From Thermoactinospora rubra (GTDB lineage Bacteria; Actinomycetota; Actinomycetes; Streptosporangiales; Streptosporangiaceae): a stretch of DNA of 64,000 nucleotides. Below are positions 24,599-32,444 of the stretch, piece after piece; the first letter of the stretch is position 1, and each line of letters starts with the position of its first letter. A program made the position numbers and the translations under genes. The DNA lies in contig NZ_MSZZ01000024.1 of assembly GCF_002093975.1 (NCBI RefSeq), positions 1-64,000 on the forward strand, in the 5' to 3' direction. The notes beneath the pieces are model-generated. The model searched no databases. It had not been told where the DNA came from and worked only from the letters and a program-made list of their open reading frames with translations.

Positions 24599-25690
24599 GT
24601 GAAGACCAAGGACCTTTTCACGGCGCTGATCGTGGCCACCGTGCAGGTGGTCCTCTCCATGGGCGCCGCCTGGGGTCAGCGCAGCTGGCGGGAGCCGCTG
24701 GACGCCTACGCCTACGCCCTGCTGCTGGCCGGGCCGGTCATGCTGGTGGCGCGCCGCCGCTTCCCGGTCGCCTCGGCCGTGGTGACGCTGCTGGCGACCT
24801 ACGCCTTCGTCGTGGGCGGCTACCCCATGGGCCCGGTCTTCCTCAGCCCGGTCATCATGCTGGTCGCCCTGCTGCTGGACGGCCGCCGCCCGATCGCGTG
24901 GGGCATGGCGGGGGTGACGCTGGCGTTCTTCCTCGGCTACTCCTGGACGCTGGGCCGGCACGACGTCTTCCACACCATGGCCGTGACCGCCTTCATCCTG
25001 CTGGTCATGCTGGGCGGGGAGCTGGCCGGGATCGTGCGCGAGCGCCGCCGGGAAGCCCACCGCGCCCGGGAGGAGGAGGCCCGGCGGCAGGCCAGCGAGG
25101 AGCGCCTGACCATGGCCCAGGAGCTGCACGACGTCCTCGCGCACAACATCTCGCTCATCCACGTGCAGGCCTCCACCGCGCTGCACCTCATCGACGAGCA
25201 CCCCGAGCAGGCGCGCACCGCCCTGGCGACGATCAAGAGCGCCTCCAAGAACGTGCTGGGCGAGATGCGCTCGGTGCTGAACGTGCTGCGCGAGGGCGCC
25301 CCCCGTGCCCCCACCTCGGGGCTGTACCACCTGGACGAGCTGGTCCAACGCTCCGGCCTGGACGTCACGCTCAAGCGCGTGGGCTCCCGGCCGCTCCCCG
25401 CCGGGGTCGAGCGGGCCGCCTACCGCATCGTCCAGGAAGCGCTCACCAACGTCACCAAGCACGCTCCCGGTGCGAAGGTGACCGTCCGCCTGGAGTACGC
25501 TCCGCGCGAGCTTCTGGTCCAGGTGACCGACACGGGCGGCACCAAGCCGCCCATGCTGGCCGGCGAGAGCGGCGGCAACGGCATCCCCGGCATGCGGGAG
25601 CGGGCGGCGGCCCTGGGCGGCGACTTCACCGCCGGGCCCTTCGACGGAGGCTTCCGCGTCGAGGCGCGGTTCCCACTGGAGGATTCATGA
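24599..25690 (+). CDS. NarL-type sensor histidine kinase
   Basis: A membrane kinase of 363 aa. The first 150 residues hold about five hydrophobic helices with almost no extracytoplasmic loop, suggesting membrane-intrinsic sensing. A coiled segment leads to HisKA_3 with the phospho-acceptor His near residue 176 (QELHDVLAHNISLI). An HATPase_c domain follows (YRIVQEALTNVTKHAPG, GNGIPGMRERAAALGG). Start GTG 24599. Stop overlaps the response-regulator start by 4 bp. Confidence 0.94.
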   Translation: MKTKDLFTALIVATVQVVLSMGAAWGQRSWREPLDAYAYALLLAGPVMLVARRRFPVASAVVTLLATYAFVVGGYPMGPVFLSPVIMLVALLLDGRRPIAWGMAGVTLAFFLGYSWTLGRHDVFHTMAVTAFILLVMLGGELAGIVRERRREAHRAREEEARRQASEERLTMAQELHDVLAHNISLIHVQASTALHLIDEHPEQARTALATIKSASKNVLGEMRSVLNVLREGAPRAPTSGLYHLDELVQRSGLDVTLKRVGSRPLPAGVERAAYRIVQEALTNVTKHAPGAKVTVRLEYAPRELLVQVTDTGGTKPPMLAGESGGNGIPGMRERAAALGGDFTAGPFDGGFRVEARFPLEDS

Positions 25691-26334
25691 TCAAGGTGTT
25701 GCTCGCCGACGACCAGGCGCTCGTGCGGGCCGGCTTCAGGGCGCTGCTGGACGCCCAGCCCGACATGACCGTGGTGGCCGAGGCCTCCGACGGGGCCGAG
25801 GCCGTACGGCTGGCCCGCGAGCACCGGCCCGACGTGGTGCTGATGGACATCCGCATGCCCGGCACCGACGGGCTGACCGCCACCCGGCAGATGCCTCCCG
25901 GGCCGCGCGTCATCATCCTGACCACCTTCGAGCTGGACGAGTACGTCTTCGAGGCGCTGCGCGGCGGCGCCAGCGGCTTCCTGGTCAAGGACACCGAGCC
26001 GGCCGAGCTCATCCAGGCCGTCCGCGTCGTGGCCACCGGCGACGCGCTGCTGTCGCCCAGCGTCACCCGGCGGCTGATCGCGGAGTACGCCTCGCGGGCC
26101 AAGGAGCCGGTGGCCGCCGACCGGCTCGACCAGCTCACCGAACGCGAGCGCGAGGTGCTGGCGCTGGTGGCGACCGGGATGACCAACGACGAGATCGCGG
26201 CCAAGCTGTTCATGTCCCCGGCCACCGCCAAGACACACGTCAGCCGGACGATGATGAAGCTCCACGCCCGCGACCGCGCCCAGCTGGTGGTCATCGCCTA
26301 CGAGAGCGGGCTGGTGAAGCCGGGCTGGCTCTGA
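25687..26334 (+). CDS. NarL/LuxR response regulator
   Basis: A 215-aa partner of the preceding kinase. The receiver has D8-D9 and phospho-acceptor D54 in LMDIRMPG, with the conserved Lys in FLVKDTEP. The LuxR helix-turn-helix is LTEREREVLALVATGMTNDEIA followed by TAKTHVSRTMMKL. ATG 25687 overlaps the kinase stop (ATGA). A target could be the adjacent SHOCT gene or the divergent ggt operon. Confidence 0.95.
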   Translation: MIKVLLADDQALVRAGFRALLDAQPDMTVVAEASDGAEAVRLAREHRPDVVLMDIRMPGTDGLTATRQMPPGPRVIILTTFELDEYVFEALRGGASGFLVKDTEPAELIQAVRVVATGDALLSPSVTRRLIAEYASRAKEPVAADRLDQLTEREREVLALVATGMTNDEIAAKLFMSPATAKTHVSRTMMKLHARDRAQLVVIAYESGLVKPGWL

Positions 26335-26429
26335 CTCCTCCCGGGGGTGTACGGCACGGCGCGACCGGCGGCCGATTCGCCCGGCGCCCGCGCCGCCCAC
26401 CCTGGAAGCACAGGCACAAGGAGGAGAAC

Positions 26430-26678
26430 ATGCACGCACACTGGGGTTTCTGGCCGATCGTCCCGCTGTTCTGGGTGGCCGTGGCGGCGCTGGCCGCCTT
26501 CGCCGTCACGCGGTGGCGCAGGGGGCCGCGGGGGCCTTGGAGGGCGCCGAGCCGTACGGCTCCCGCGTCCCCGACCGCCTCGGCCGAGCAGATCCTCGCC
26601 GAGCGGTACGCCCGCGGGGAACTGAGCGACGAGGAGTACTTCGAGAAGGTCTCCGTGCTCAAGAACGCCTCGGGTTGA
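26430..26678 (+). CDS. SHOCT domain membrane protein
   Basis: An 82-aa protein with one N-terminal transmembrane helix (about residues 8-27), a basic Pro/Arg segment, and a C-terminal SHOCT motif (AEQILAERYARGELSDEEY). SHOCT modules are short oligomerisation segments on envelope proteins. A strong AAGGAGGAG lies 4 nt before ATG 26430. Confidence 0.88.
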   Translation: MHAHWGFWPIVPLFWVAVAALAAFAVTRWRRGPRGPWRAPSRTAPASPTASAEQILAERYARGELSDEEYFEKVSVLKNASG

Positions 26679-26783
26679 TCCCGGCGCAAGGTGAGCAAAC
26701 TGTCGCTGGTAGTAGTCGAAGCCGGAAGCTACCGTCACGCGCATGACGCGGTGGCTCTCCGGCTTCGGCTTTCCTGCGATCGG

Positions 26784-26822
26784 TCTCCTCCCGCTCCGTC
26801 TCCTCCATCTCCTCCCGCTCCG
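26784..26822 (+). repeat. Polypyrimidine tract with 15-bp direct repeat
   Basis: TCTCCTCCCGCTCCG occurs at 26784-26798 and 26808-26822 inside a C/T-rich tract running to about 26850, upstream of the TauE-like gene. It may form part of an untranslated leader; I see no ORF in it. Confidence 0.6.
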
Positions 26823-26865
26823 CCTTCTCCCGCCCGGTCCCGGCTCTCGCGATCCCCGCTGACGA

Positions 26866-27840
26866 GTGGAGGCCCTCACGCTCTTCGCCGGCGGGCTGGC
26901 CGCGGGGCTCGTGGCCGGTCTCGCCTCGTGCACGGCCGTGCAGGGCGGCCTGCTCGCCGGCCTGGCGCAGCCCCCCTGCGAGCATCGGCCTGACCAGCAG
27001 GCCGGCCAGCGGACAGGCCGACCGGCTGACCAGCGGGCAGACCGGTCGGCGGACCGGCAGGCGCCAGGCCGGTCGGCGGACCGGTGGGCGGTGGGCCGCT
27101 TCCTGGCCGGCCGGTTCTGCTCGCACGTGCTGGCCGGGGCGCTGCTGGGCCTGCTCGGCTCGGCCGTCAGCCTGCCGCCGGCCGCCCGCGCGGTCACCAT
27201 GGTCGTGGCCGGGTGCGCCGTGGCGGGCTTCGGCGTCCGCCTCATGCGCCGCCGCCCCGCGTGCCGGCCCCGGCCGCCCGCCCGCCTGGGCGCGTTCCTG
27301 CTCGGCGCGGCCACCATCCTCGTCCCGTGCGGCGTCACGCTGGGCGTGGAGCTGACGGCCGTCTCCAGCGGCACGGCGCTGGGCGGGGCCGCGGCGATGG
27401 CCGGGTTCGCGCTGGGCACCGCGCCCGCCCTCGCGCTGCTCGGGCTGCTGCTGCGCGGGCTCTCCCGGACCTGGCTGGCCCTGGCGGCGGGGGCAGCGGC
27501 GGTGGCGGTGGGCGTGTGGACCGTCGGCTCGGGGCTGGGCCTGGGCGGCTGGCTGCCCCGGCCGGACGCCCCCGCGGCGGCGGCCCCGAGCGGCAGGATC
27601 ACCGTCCACGCCACGCGCGACGGCTACCGGCCCGGCATCGTGACCGCACCCGCCGGGGTCCCGGTCGAGCTGGTCTTCGCCGTGGCCGAGGCGGGCTGCA
27701 CCGGCACCGTGGCGATCGACGGGCGCGACGTGCGGCTGCCGGCCACCGTACGGCTGCCGCCGCGCCCTCCGGGCACGTTGCGCTACTCCTGCTCCATGGG
27801 CATGTACCAGGGCTTCGTCAGGTTCGTCGCCGCGAACTGA
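26866..27840 (+). CDS. TauE/SafE-like (UreH-type) membrane protein with C-terminal cupredoxin domain
   Basis: A 324-aa protein. About six hydrophobic helices form a sulfite-exporter/DsbD-like bundle, with Cys residues near the helices (ASCTAVQGGL, ILVPCGVTLG). The C-terminal 90 residues look like a cupredoxin strand sandwich ending YSCSMGMYQGF, a plausible copper site with Cys and Met. A copper-handling role is inferred. The loop after helix 1 is hydrophilic and built of repeated GRSADR-type units, unlike typical family members. GTG 26866 has no strong ribosome-binding site. Confidence 0.8.
   Translation: MEALTLFAGGLAAGLVAGLASCTAVQGGLLAGLAQPPCEHRPDQQAGQRTGRPADQRADRSADRQAPGRSADRWAVGRFLAGRFCSHVLAGALLGLLGSAVSLPPAARAVTMVVAGCAVAGFGVRLMRRRPACRPRPPARLGAFLLGAATILVPCGVTLGVELTAVSSGTALGGAAAMAGFALGTAPALALLGLLLRGLSRTWLALAAGAAAVAVGVWTVGSGLGLGGWLPRPDAPAAAAPSGRITVHATRDGYRPGIVTAPAGVPVELVFAVAEAGCTGTVAIDGRDVRLPATVRLPPRPPGTLRYSCSMGMYQGFVRFVAAN
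27042..27084 (+). repeat. 16-bp direct repeat in TauE-like gene
   Basis: CCGGTCGGCGGACCGG occurs at 27042-27057 and 27069-27084, period 27 bp (nine codons). It lies in frame and encodes the repeated RSADR segment of the hydrophilic loop. Confidence 0.85.
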
Positions 27841-27909
27841 CACGGACTCGCCAATTACGCTCCGCTGTCTTCTGGTTACATGTCACCCTGTCCTACACAG
27901 GAGGGGCCC

Positions 27910-29301
27910 ATGTCGTGGTGGCACAGCGAGCAAGAGGTGGCGGCGCCGGCCGTACCCGCTCCGCGCCCGGGGGAGGAGCCCGAGCTGCTGGTCGCGGCGC
28001 AGCAGGGTGACGCGCAGGCCGCGCACCGGCTCGGCAGGCTCTACGCCGGGCGCGGCGACCGGTCCGCGGCCCGGCACTGGTGGGAGCGGGCGGCGGCGGC
28101 CGGCAACGTCGACAGCGCCTTCAACCTGGGCGTCTGGCACGAGAAGCACGGCACCGTGGACGAGGCCGTGACGTGGTACGAGCTGGCGGCCGGGATGGGC
28201 GACGGCGAGGCGGCGCTGAACCTGGCCACGATCCTGCTGGAACAGCGGGGCGACCTGGCCTCGGCGCGCGGCTGGTACGAGCGGGCCGCGCACGGCGGCT
28301 GCCGCCCGGCCATGCGGCGCCTGGCGCTCATCTGCGAGGACGCCGGCGAGGAGCCGGTCGCCCGCGAGTGGCACCGCCGCGCCGCCACGGCCGGCGACAC
28401 CGACTCCGCCCACGACCTGGGCTTTTTGGCCTACGCGGCGGGCGAGGAGACCGAGACGGTCACGTGGTGGGAGCACGCCGCCCGCGGCGGCCACGCCGAG
28501 GCCGCCTACCACCTCGGGCTGCTGCTGCAGGCCAACCGGGACCCGGAGGGGGCCGAGGCCTACCACCGGCTCGCGGCCAAGAGCGAGCATCCCGGCGCCG
28601 CCTCCCGGCTCGGCGCGCTGGCGCTGTCGCGGCGCGACCTGCGCACGGCGCTGGCCTGGTTCGAGCGGGCGGCGGCGGCCGGGCGGCTGGAGGACCAGCG
28701 CATGGCCGGCTTCGTCTGCGTGGAGCTGAACGACCCGGCGGGTGCGAGCCACTGGTTCGGCAGGGCGGCGGCGGCCGGCGACGCCGAGTCGGCCTTCAAC
28801 TTCGGGCTGCTGCTCATCGCCGAGAACGGCGACATCGCGGGCGGCCAGCACTGGTTCCGCCAGGCCGCGCTGGCCGGCCACCACCGGGCGGCCCTGGAGC
28901 TGGGCGGCCTGCTGTCGGCCACCGGGCAGGCCGGCGAGGCCCAGCGGTGGCTGTCCGACCCGCCCCCGCCGTCCTGGAACCGGATGGTGGAGCCGGAGCT
29001 GACCGCGCGGGCCGAGCTGGCCGCGGCGGCCACCGGCAGGCGCGGCGACGTGCCGCTGCGGGTCGGCGACCTGACCGAGATCCTCGGCACGTGGGACCTG
29101 GTGACGCGACCCCTGCGCGACCACGGCGACGCGGTGGCCTGGCTGGCCGAGCGCAGCGGGCTGCACGCCACCGCGATCGAGCACCTGGCCTCGGTGCGCT
29201 CCACGCTGCTGCGTCCCGGCTCGGCGCCGTGGCCCGGCCACGGCGAGGTCGAGCGCGTGCTGGCGACCGTGAGGATGCTGCGGCTAGTCCTTCTGGCCTA
29301 G
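27910..29301 (+). CDS. Sel1-like/TPR repeat protein
   Basis: A 463-aa soluble protein made of about ten helical repeats of roughly 35 residues with the Sel1 pattern (for example SAFNLGVWHE, AAYHLGLLLQ, SAFNFGLLLI). Trp-rich helix ends (RHWWERAAAAG, SHWFGRAAAAG) recur. Sel1 proteins act as scaffolds for protein complexes. ATG 27910 follows AGGAGGGG by 4 nt. The last about 90 residues depart from the repeat pattern and form a separate C-terminal region. Confidence 0.88.
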   Translation: MSWWHSEQEVAAPAVPAPRPGEEPELLVAAQQGDAQAAHRLGRLYAGRGDRSAARHWWERAAAAGNVDSAFNLGVWHEKHGTVDEAVTWYELAAGMGDGEAALNLATILLEQRGDLASARGWYERAAHGGCRPAMRRLALICEDAGEEPVAREWHRRAATAGDTDSAHDLGFLAYAAGEETETVTWWEHAARGGHAEAAYHLGLLLQANRDPEGAEAYHRLAAKSEHPGAASRLGALALSRRDLRTALAWFERAAAAGRLEDQRMAGFVCVELNDPAGASHWFGRAAAAGDAESAFNFGLLLIAENGDIAGGQHWFRQAALAGHHRAALELGGLLSATGQAGEAQRWLSDPPPPSWNRMVEPELTARAELAAAATGRRGDVPLRVGDLTEILGTWDLVTRPLRDHGDAVAWLAERSGLHATAIEHLASVRSTLLRPGSAPWPGHGEVERVLATVRMLRLVLLA

Positions 29302-29394
29302 GTGGAACAGGTGGCCCTCGTCGTCCTTGAACACCGCCGACCAGCCGCACACCGATACGAGAACCGTCGTTTCACCGGCAGAGCAATACAGAAT
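29284..29394 (-). CDS. Candidate small or truncated ORF, unusual start
   Basis: The minus strand between an in-frame stop (upstream) and TAG at 29286-29284 encodes about 36 codons that look protein-like, including VSVCGWSAVF and DDEGHLFHLG. No ATG or GTG lies near its beginning; ATT 29394 or CTG 29391 would have to serve. It may be a genuine small protein, or the 3' end of a gene cut off by the mobile-element remnant next to it. It overlaps the Sel1 gene tail by 18 bp. Confidence 0.35.
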   Translation of the reverse strand: MLYCSAGETTVLVSVCGWSAVFKDDEGHLFHLGQKD

Positions 29395-29419
29395 GCGGTA
29401 GTGTCGTCACCGTCAGGTA

Positions 29420-29577
29420 CCGCTGGGCGGGCGGGAACGGGGCCGCAAGGCTCGAAAGCCTGTGGAGACCCGGTAAGGCCACCTCGGTGGCATAGGTCGG
29501 TGAAGCAGGAAGCCGCGGAAGTGCCGTCGACGCGGTACAAGCCGAATCTTCGGCGTGAACGCCGAAGGGCGCGTCAA
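29420..29577 (+). mobile_element. IS200/IS605-type tnpB 3'-end remnant with omega-RNA-like scaffold
   Basis: This gene-free stretch resembles the conserved 3' end of actinobacterial tnpB elements. One frame reads SKACGDPVRPP then SVKQEAAEVP, like TnpB C-terminal tails. The RNA would fold GCCACC-TC-GGTGGC, then the terminal hairpin TTCGGCG-TGAA-CGCCGAA (29549-29566) followed by GGGCGCGTCAA, the position where omega-RNA scaffolds end (family form ...GGATGTCAA). Bases from 29578 would then be the guide. No transposase body is present. The assignment rests on recalled family patterns. Confidence 0.55.
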
Positions 29578-29632
29578 TACCGGCTGACCCCGCTCGGGCA
29601 GCCCGGTGCTCACCCTGCTGGGGATATGCAAG

Positions 29633-29655
29633 GGGGTACGGCCCGGCCGTACCCC
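29633..29655. terminator. Strong hairpin terminator (bidirectional)
   Basis: GGGGTACGG (29633-29641) pairs perfectly with CCGTACCCC (29647-29655) around CCCGG; TTTCT follows on the plus strand. It sits 18 bp past the end of the minus-strand ald gene, so it may also terminate that operon. Between 29578 and this hairpin I see no gene. Confidence 0.8.
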
Positions 29656-29673
29656 TTTCTGCGAAAAGAGACG

Positions 29674-30783
29674 TCAGAGCACGTCGGACACCGGCGTGTA
29701 CGGCAGGCCGAGCGCCTGCGCCACCGGCTCGTTGGTGATCAGCCCGTCGTGCGTGTTGAGGCCCGGCGCCAGGGCGGCGTCGGCCCTGAGCGCCTCCCGC
29801 CAGCCCAGGTCGGCCAGCCGCACCGCGTAGGGCAGCGTCGCGTTGGTCAGCGCGTAGGTCGAGGTGTTGGCCACCGAGCCCGGCATGTTCGCCACGCAGT
29901 AGAAGATCGACTCGTGGACCTTGTAGGTCGGGTCCGCGTGCGTGGTCGGCCGGGAGTCCTCGAAGCAGCCGCCCTGGTCGATGGCGATGTCGACGAGCAC
30001 CGAGCCCGGCTTCATGCGCGAGACCAGGTCGTTGGAGACCAGCGTCGGGGCCTTGGCGCCGGGGATGAGCACCGCGCCGATGACCAGGTCCGCCTGGAGC
30101 ACCTCGCGCTCGATCGCGTAGGAGGTCGACACCAGCGTCTTGAGCCGCCCCTGGTAGATCGCGTCGATGTGGCGCAGGCGGTCGATGTTGGTGTCGAGCA
30201 CGGTGACGTCCGCGCCCATGCCGACCGCGATCTGCGCGGCGTTGAGGCCCGACACGCCGCCGCCGATGACCACGACCTTGGCCGGGGCCACGCCGGGCAC
30301 GCCGCCGGGCAGCACGCCGCGGCCGCCGTTGAAGCGCATGAGGTTGTAGGCGCCGACCTGCGGGGCGAGGCGGCCCGCGACCTCCGACATGGGCGCGAGC
30401 AGCGGCAGCGCGTTGCCGACCTGGACGGTCTCGTAGGCGATGGCGGTGACCTTGTTGCGCAGCAGCGCCTCGGCGCACTCCCTGCCCGCCGCGAGGTGGA
30501 GGTAGGTGAACAGCACCTGGCCCTCCCGCATGCGGTGGAACTCCTCGGCGATGGGCTCCTTGACCTTGAGGATCATCTCCGCCTCGCCCCACACGGCGTC
30601 GGCGCTGTCGACGATCTTGGCGCCGGCGGCGAGGTACTCCTCGTCCGTGATGTGCGAGCCGAGACCGGCGCCCCGCTGGACGAACACCTCGTGGCCGTGC
30701 CGTGCCAGCTCGTGGACGCCCGCGGGGGTGGCGGCCACCCGGTACTCGTGGTTCTTGACCTCGGCGGGGACGCCGATCTTCAT
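29674..30783 (-). CDS. ald: Alanine dehydrogenase
   Basis: NAD-dependent L-alanine dehydrogenase of 369 aa, the usual length. It interconverts alanine with pyruvate and ammonia. Conserved blocks include the N-terminal EYRVAATPAG, LKVKEP with the substrate Lys, TYLHLAAG with the catalytic His, and the NAD site VIGGGVSGLNAA. The C-terminal NTHDGLITNEPVA is typical. ATG 30783. It follows the aminotransferase by 55 bp; together they could run transamination with pyruvate and recycle alanine. Confidence 0.97.
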   Translation of the reverse strand: MKIGVPAEVKNHEYRVAATPAGVHELARHGHEVFVQRGAGLGSHITDEEYLAAGAKIVDSADAVWGEAEMILKVKEPIAEEFHRMREGQVLFTYLHLAAGRECAEALLRNKVTAIAYETVQVGNALPLLAPMSEVAGRLAPQVGAYNLMRFNGGRGVLPGGVPGVAPAKVVVIGGGVSGLNAAQIAVGMGADVTVLDTNIDRLRHIDAIYQGRLKTLVSTSYAIEREVLQADLVIGAVLIPGAKAPTLVSNDLVSRMKPGSVLVDIAIDQGGCFEDSRPTTHADPTYKVHESIFYCVANMPGSVANTSTYALTNATLPYAVRLADLGWREALRADAALAPGLNTHDGLITNEPVAQALGLPYTPVSDVL

Positions 30784-30838
30784 CTTCGCATCCTTTCCGG
30801 ATATCGCCCGGTACGGCCTGCCGTACCGGAGGGAGTGA

Positions 30839-32218
30839 TCAGAGGAGCTTCCATGCCTCGGTGAGCACGCCGCGGAGGATCGACTCGATCTCGTCGAACT
30901 CCTTCGGCCCGGCGATCAGCGGCGGCGACAGCTGGATGACGGGGTCGCCGCGGTCGTCGGCCCGGCAGTACAGGCCCGCGTCGAAGAGCGCGTGGCTGAG
31001 GAACCCCCGGATCAGCCGCTCGGACTCCTCGGCGTCGAAGGTCTCCTTGGTGTCGCGGTCCTTGACCAGCTCGATGCCCCAGAAGTAGCCCGAGCCGCGC
31101 ACGTCGCCGACGATCGGCAGGTCCTTGAGCCTGTCCAGCGTGGCCTTGAAGACCGGCTCGTTGCGCTGGACGTGGCCGAGCAGGTCCTCGCGCTCGAAGA
31201 TGTCGAGGTTGGCCAGCGCGACCGCGGCCGACACGGGGTGGCCGCCGAAGGTGTAGCCGTGGGCGAACATCTCACCCTCGCCCTTGAACGGCTCGAACAG
31301 CCGCTCGTGCGCGATCATCGCGCCGATCGGCGAGTAGCCGCTGGTCATGCCCTTGGCACAGGTGATGATGTCGGGCACGTAGTCGAACTTCTGCCCGCCG
31401 AACATCGTGCCCAGCCGGCCGAAGGCGCAGATGACCTCGTCGGAGACGAGCAGCACGTCGTACTCGTCGCAGATCTCGCGCAGCCGCTGGAAGTAGCCGG
31501 GCGGCGGCGGGAAGCAGCCGCCGGCGTTCTGCACCGGCTCGGCGAAGACGGCGGCCACCGTGTCGGGGCCCTCCATCTCGATCGCACGGGCGACGCGGTC
31601 GGCGGCCCAGATGCCGTACTCCTCCGGGGTCATCCCCGCGATGCCGGAGATCTCCTCGGCCCGGTAGTAGTTGGTGTTCGGGACGGCGACGCGGCCCGGC
31701 ACCAGCGGCTCGAACATCTGCTTGAAGGCCGGGACGCCGGTGATGGACAGCGCGCCCTGCGGCGTGCCGTGGTAGGCGATCTGGCGGCTGATGACCTTGT
31801 GCTTGAGCGGCTTGCCGGTCATCTTGAAGTACTGCTTGGCCAGCTTCCACGCCGTCTCCACGGCCTCGCCGCCGCCGGTGGTGAAGAACACGCGGTTCAG
31901 CTCGCCGGGCGTGAGCTGGGCCAGGCGCTGGGCCAGCTCGGCGGCCTTGGGGTGCGCGTAGGACCACAGCGGGAAGAAGGCCAGCTCCCGGGCCTGCTTC
32001 GCGGCGGCCTCGGCCAGCTCGGCGCGGCCGTGGCCCACCTGGACGACGAAGAGCCCGGCCAGGCCGTCGAGGTAACGCCGGCCTTGGGAGTCGTAGACGT
32101 AGGAGCCCTCGCCCCTGACGATCATGGGGATGTCGGACTTTTCGTAGGCGCCGTGCCTGGTGAAGTGCAACCACAGATGATCTTGTGCAGCTCGCTGCGT
32201 GGGGTCTGGGTGCGTCAT
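30839..32218 (-). CDS. Class-III (omega-amino acid:pyruvate-type) aminotransferase
   Basis: A PLP-dependent aminotransferase of 459 aa. The cofactor-binding blocks are FFTTGGGEAVETAWKLAKQY, the SDEVICAFGR strand, and the Schiff-base Lys near residue 284 in TCAKGMTSGYSP. Its closest named types move amino groups from omega-amino acids or polyamines to pyruvate. Pairing with alanine dehydrogenase supports pyruvate/alanine as one substrate pair (inference). ATG 32218. A 226-bp upstream region carries inverted repeats. Confidence 0.92.
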   Translation of the reverse strand: MTHPDPTQRAAQDHLWLHFTRHGAYEKSDIPMIVRGEGSYVYDSQGRRYLDGLAGLFVVQVGHGRAELAEAAAKQARELAFFPLWSYAHPKAAELAQRLAQLTPGELNRVFFTTGGGEAVETAWKLAKQYFKMTGKPLKHKVISRQIAYHGTPQGALSITGVPAFKQMFEPLVPGRVAVPNTNYYRAEEISGIAGMTPEEYGIWAADRVARAIEMEGPDTVAAVFAEPVQNAGGCFPPPPGYFQRLREICDEYDVLLVSDEVICAFGRLGTMFGGQKFDYVPDIITCAKGMTSGYSPIGAMIAHERLFEPFKGEGEMFAHGYTFGGHPVSAAVALANLDIFEREDLLGHVQRNEPVFKATLDRLKDLPIVGDVRGSGYFWGIELVKDRDTKETFDAEESERLIRGFLSHALFDAGLYCRADDRGDPVIQLSPPLIAGPKEFDEIESILRGVLTEAWKLL

Positions 32219-32270
32219 GGCTATCTTCCCTCGTGTCGAACTTCCCACAGTCTGCATGGTGATCCGAGAC

Positions 32271-32292
32271 TTGCCAAGCGAATCGGTGGCAA
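32271..32292. promoter_or_regulatory. Inverted repeat TTGCCA-N10-TGGCAA
   Basis: TTGCCA (32271-32276) and TGGCAA (32287-32292) are exact inverted repeats between the aminotransferase and the divergent dipeptidase. AAATCCG is repeated at 32304, 32319 and 32342. These are operator candidates for one or both genes; the regulator is unknown (an Lrp/AsnC protein would be typical for such enzymes). Confidence 0.4.
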
Positions 32293-32444
32293 CACTGTGC
32301 AAGAAATCCGAGATCCGCAAATCCGCCATGTAACCACGACGAAATCCGCAGGAGCATTTCACCGGCGAGTCACCTACCGCACTCGGCATGCTCCAATGAG
32401 ATGATTCGAACGCAACGACCAGATCGACCGGGGGAGTAAGTCCG

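Noticed and set aside
29420-29577. SRP RNA, RNase P RNA or tmRNA
   Set aside because: The expected conserved cores of these RNAs are absent; the layout fits a tnpB 3' end better.
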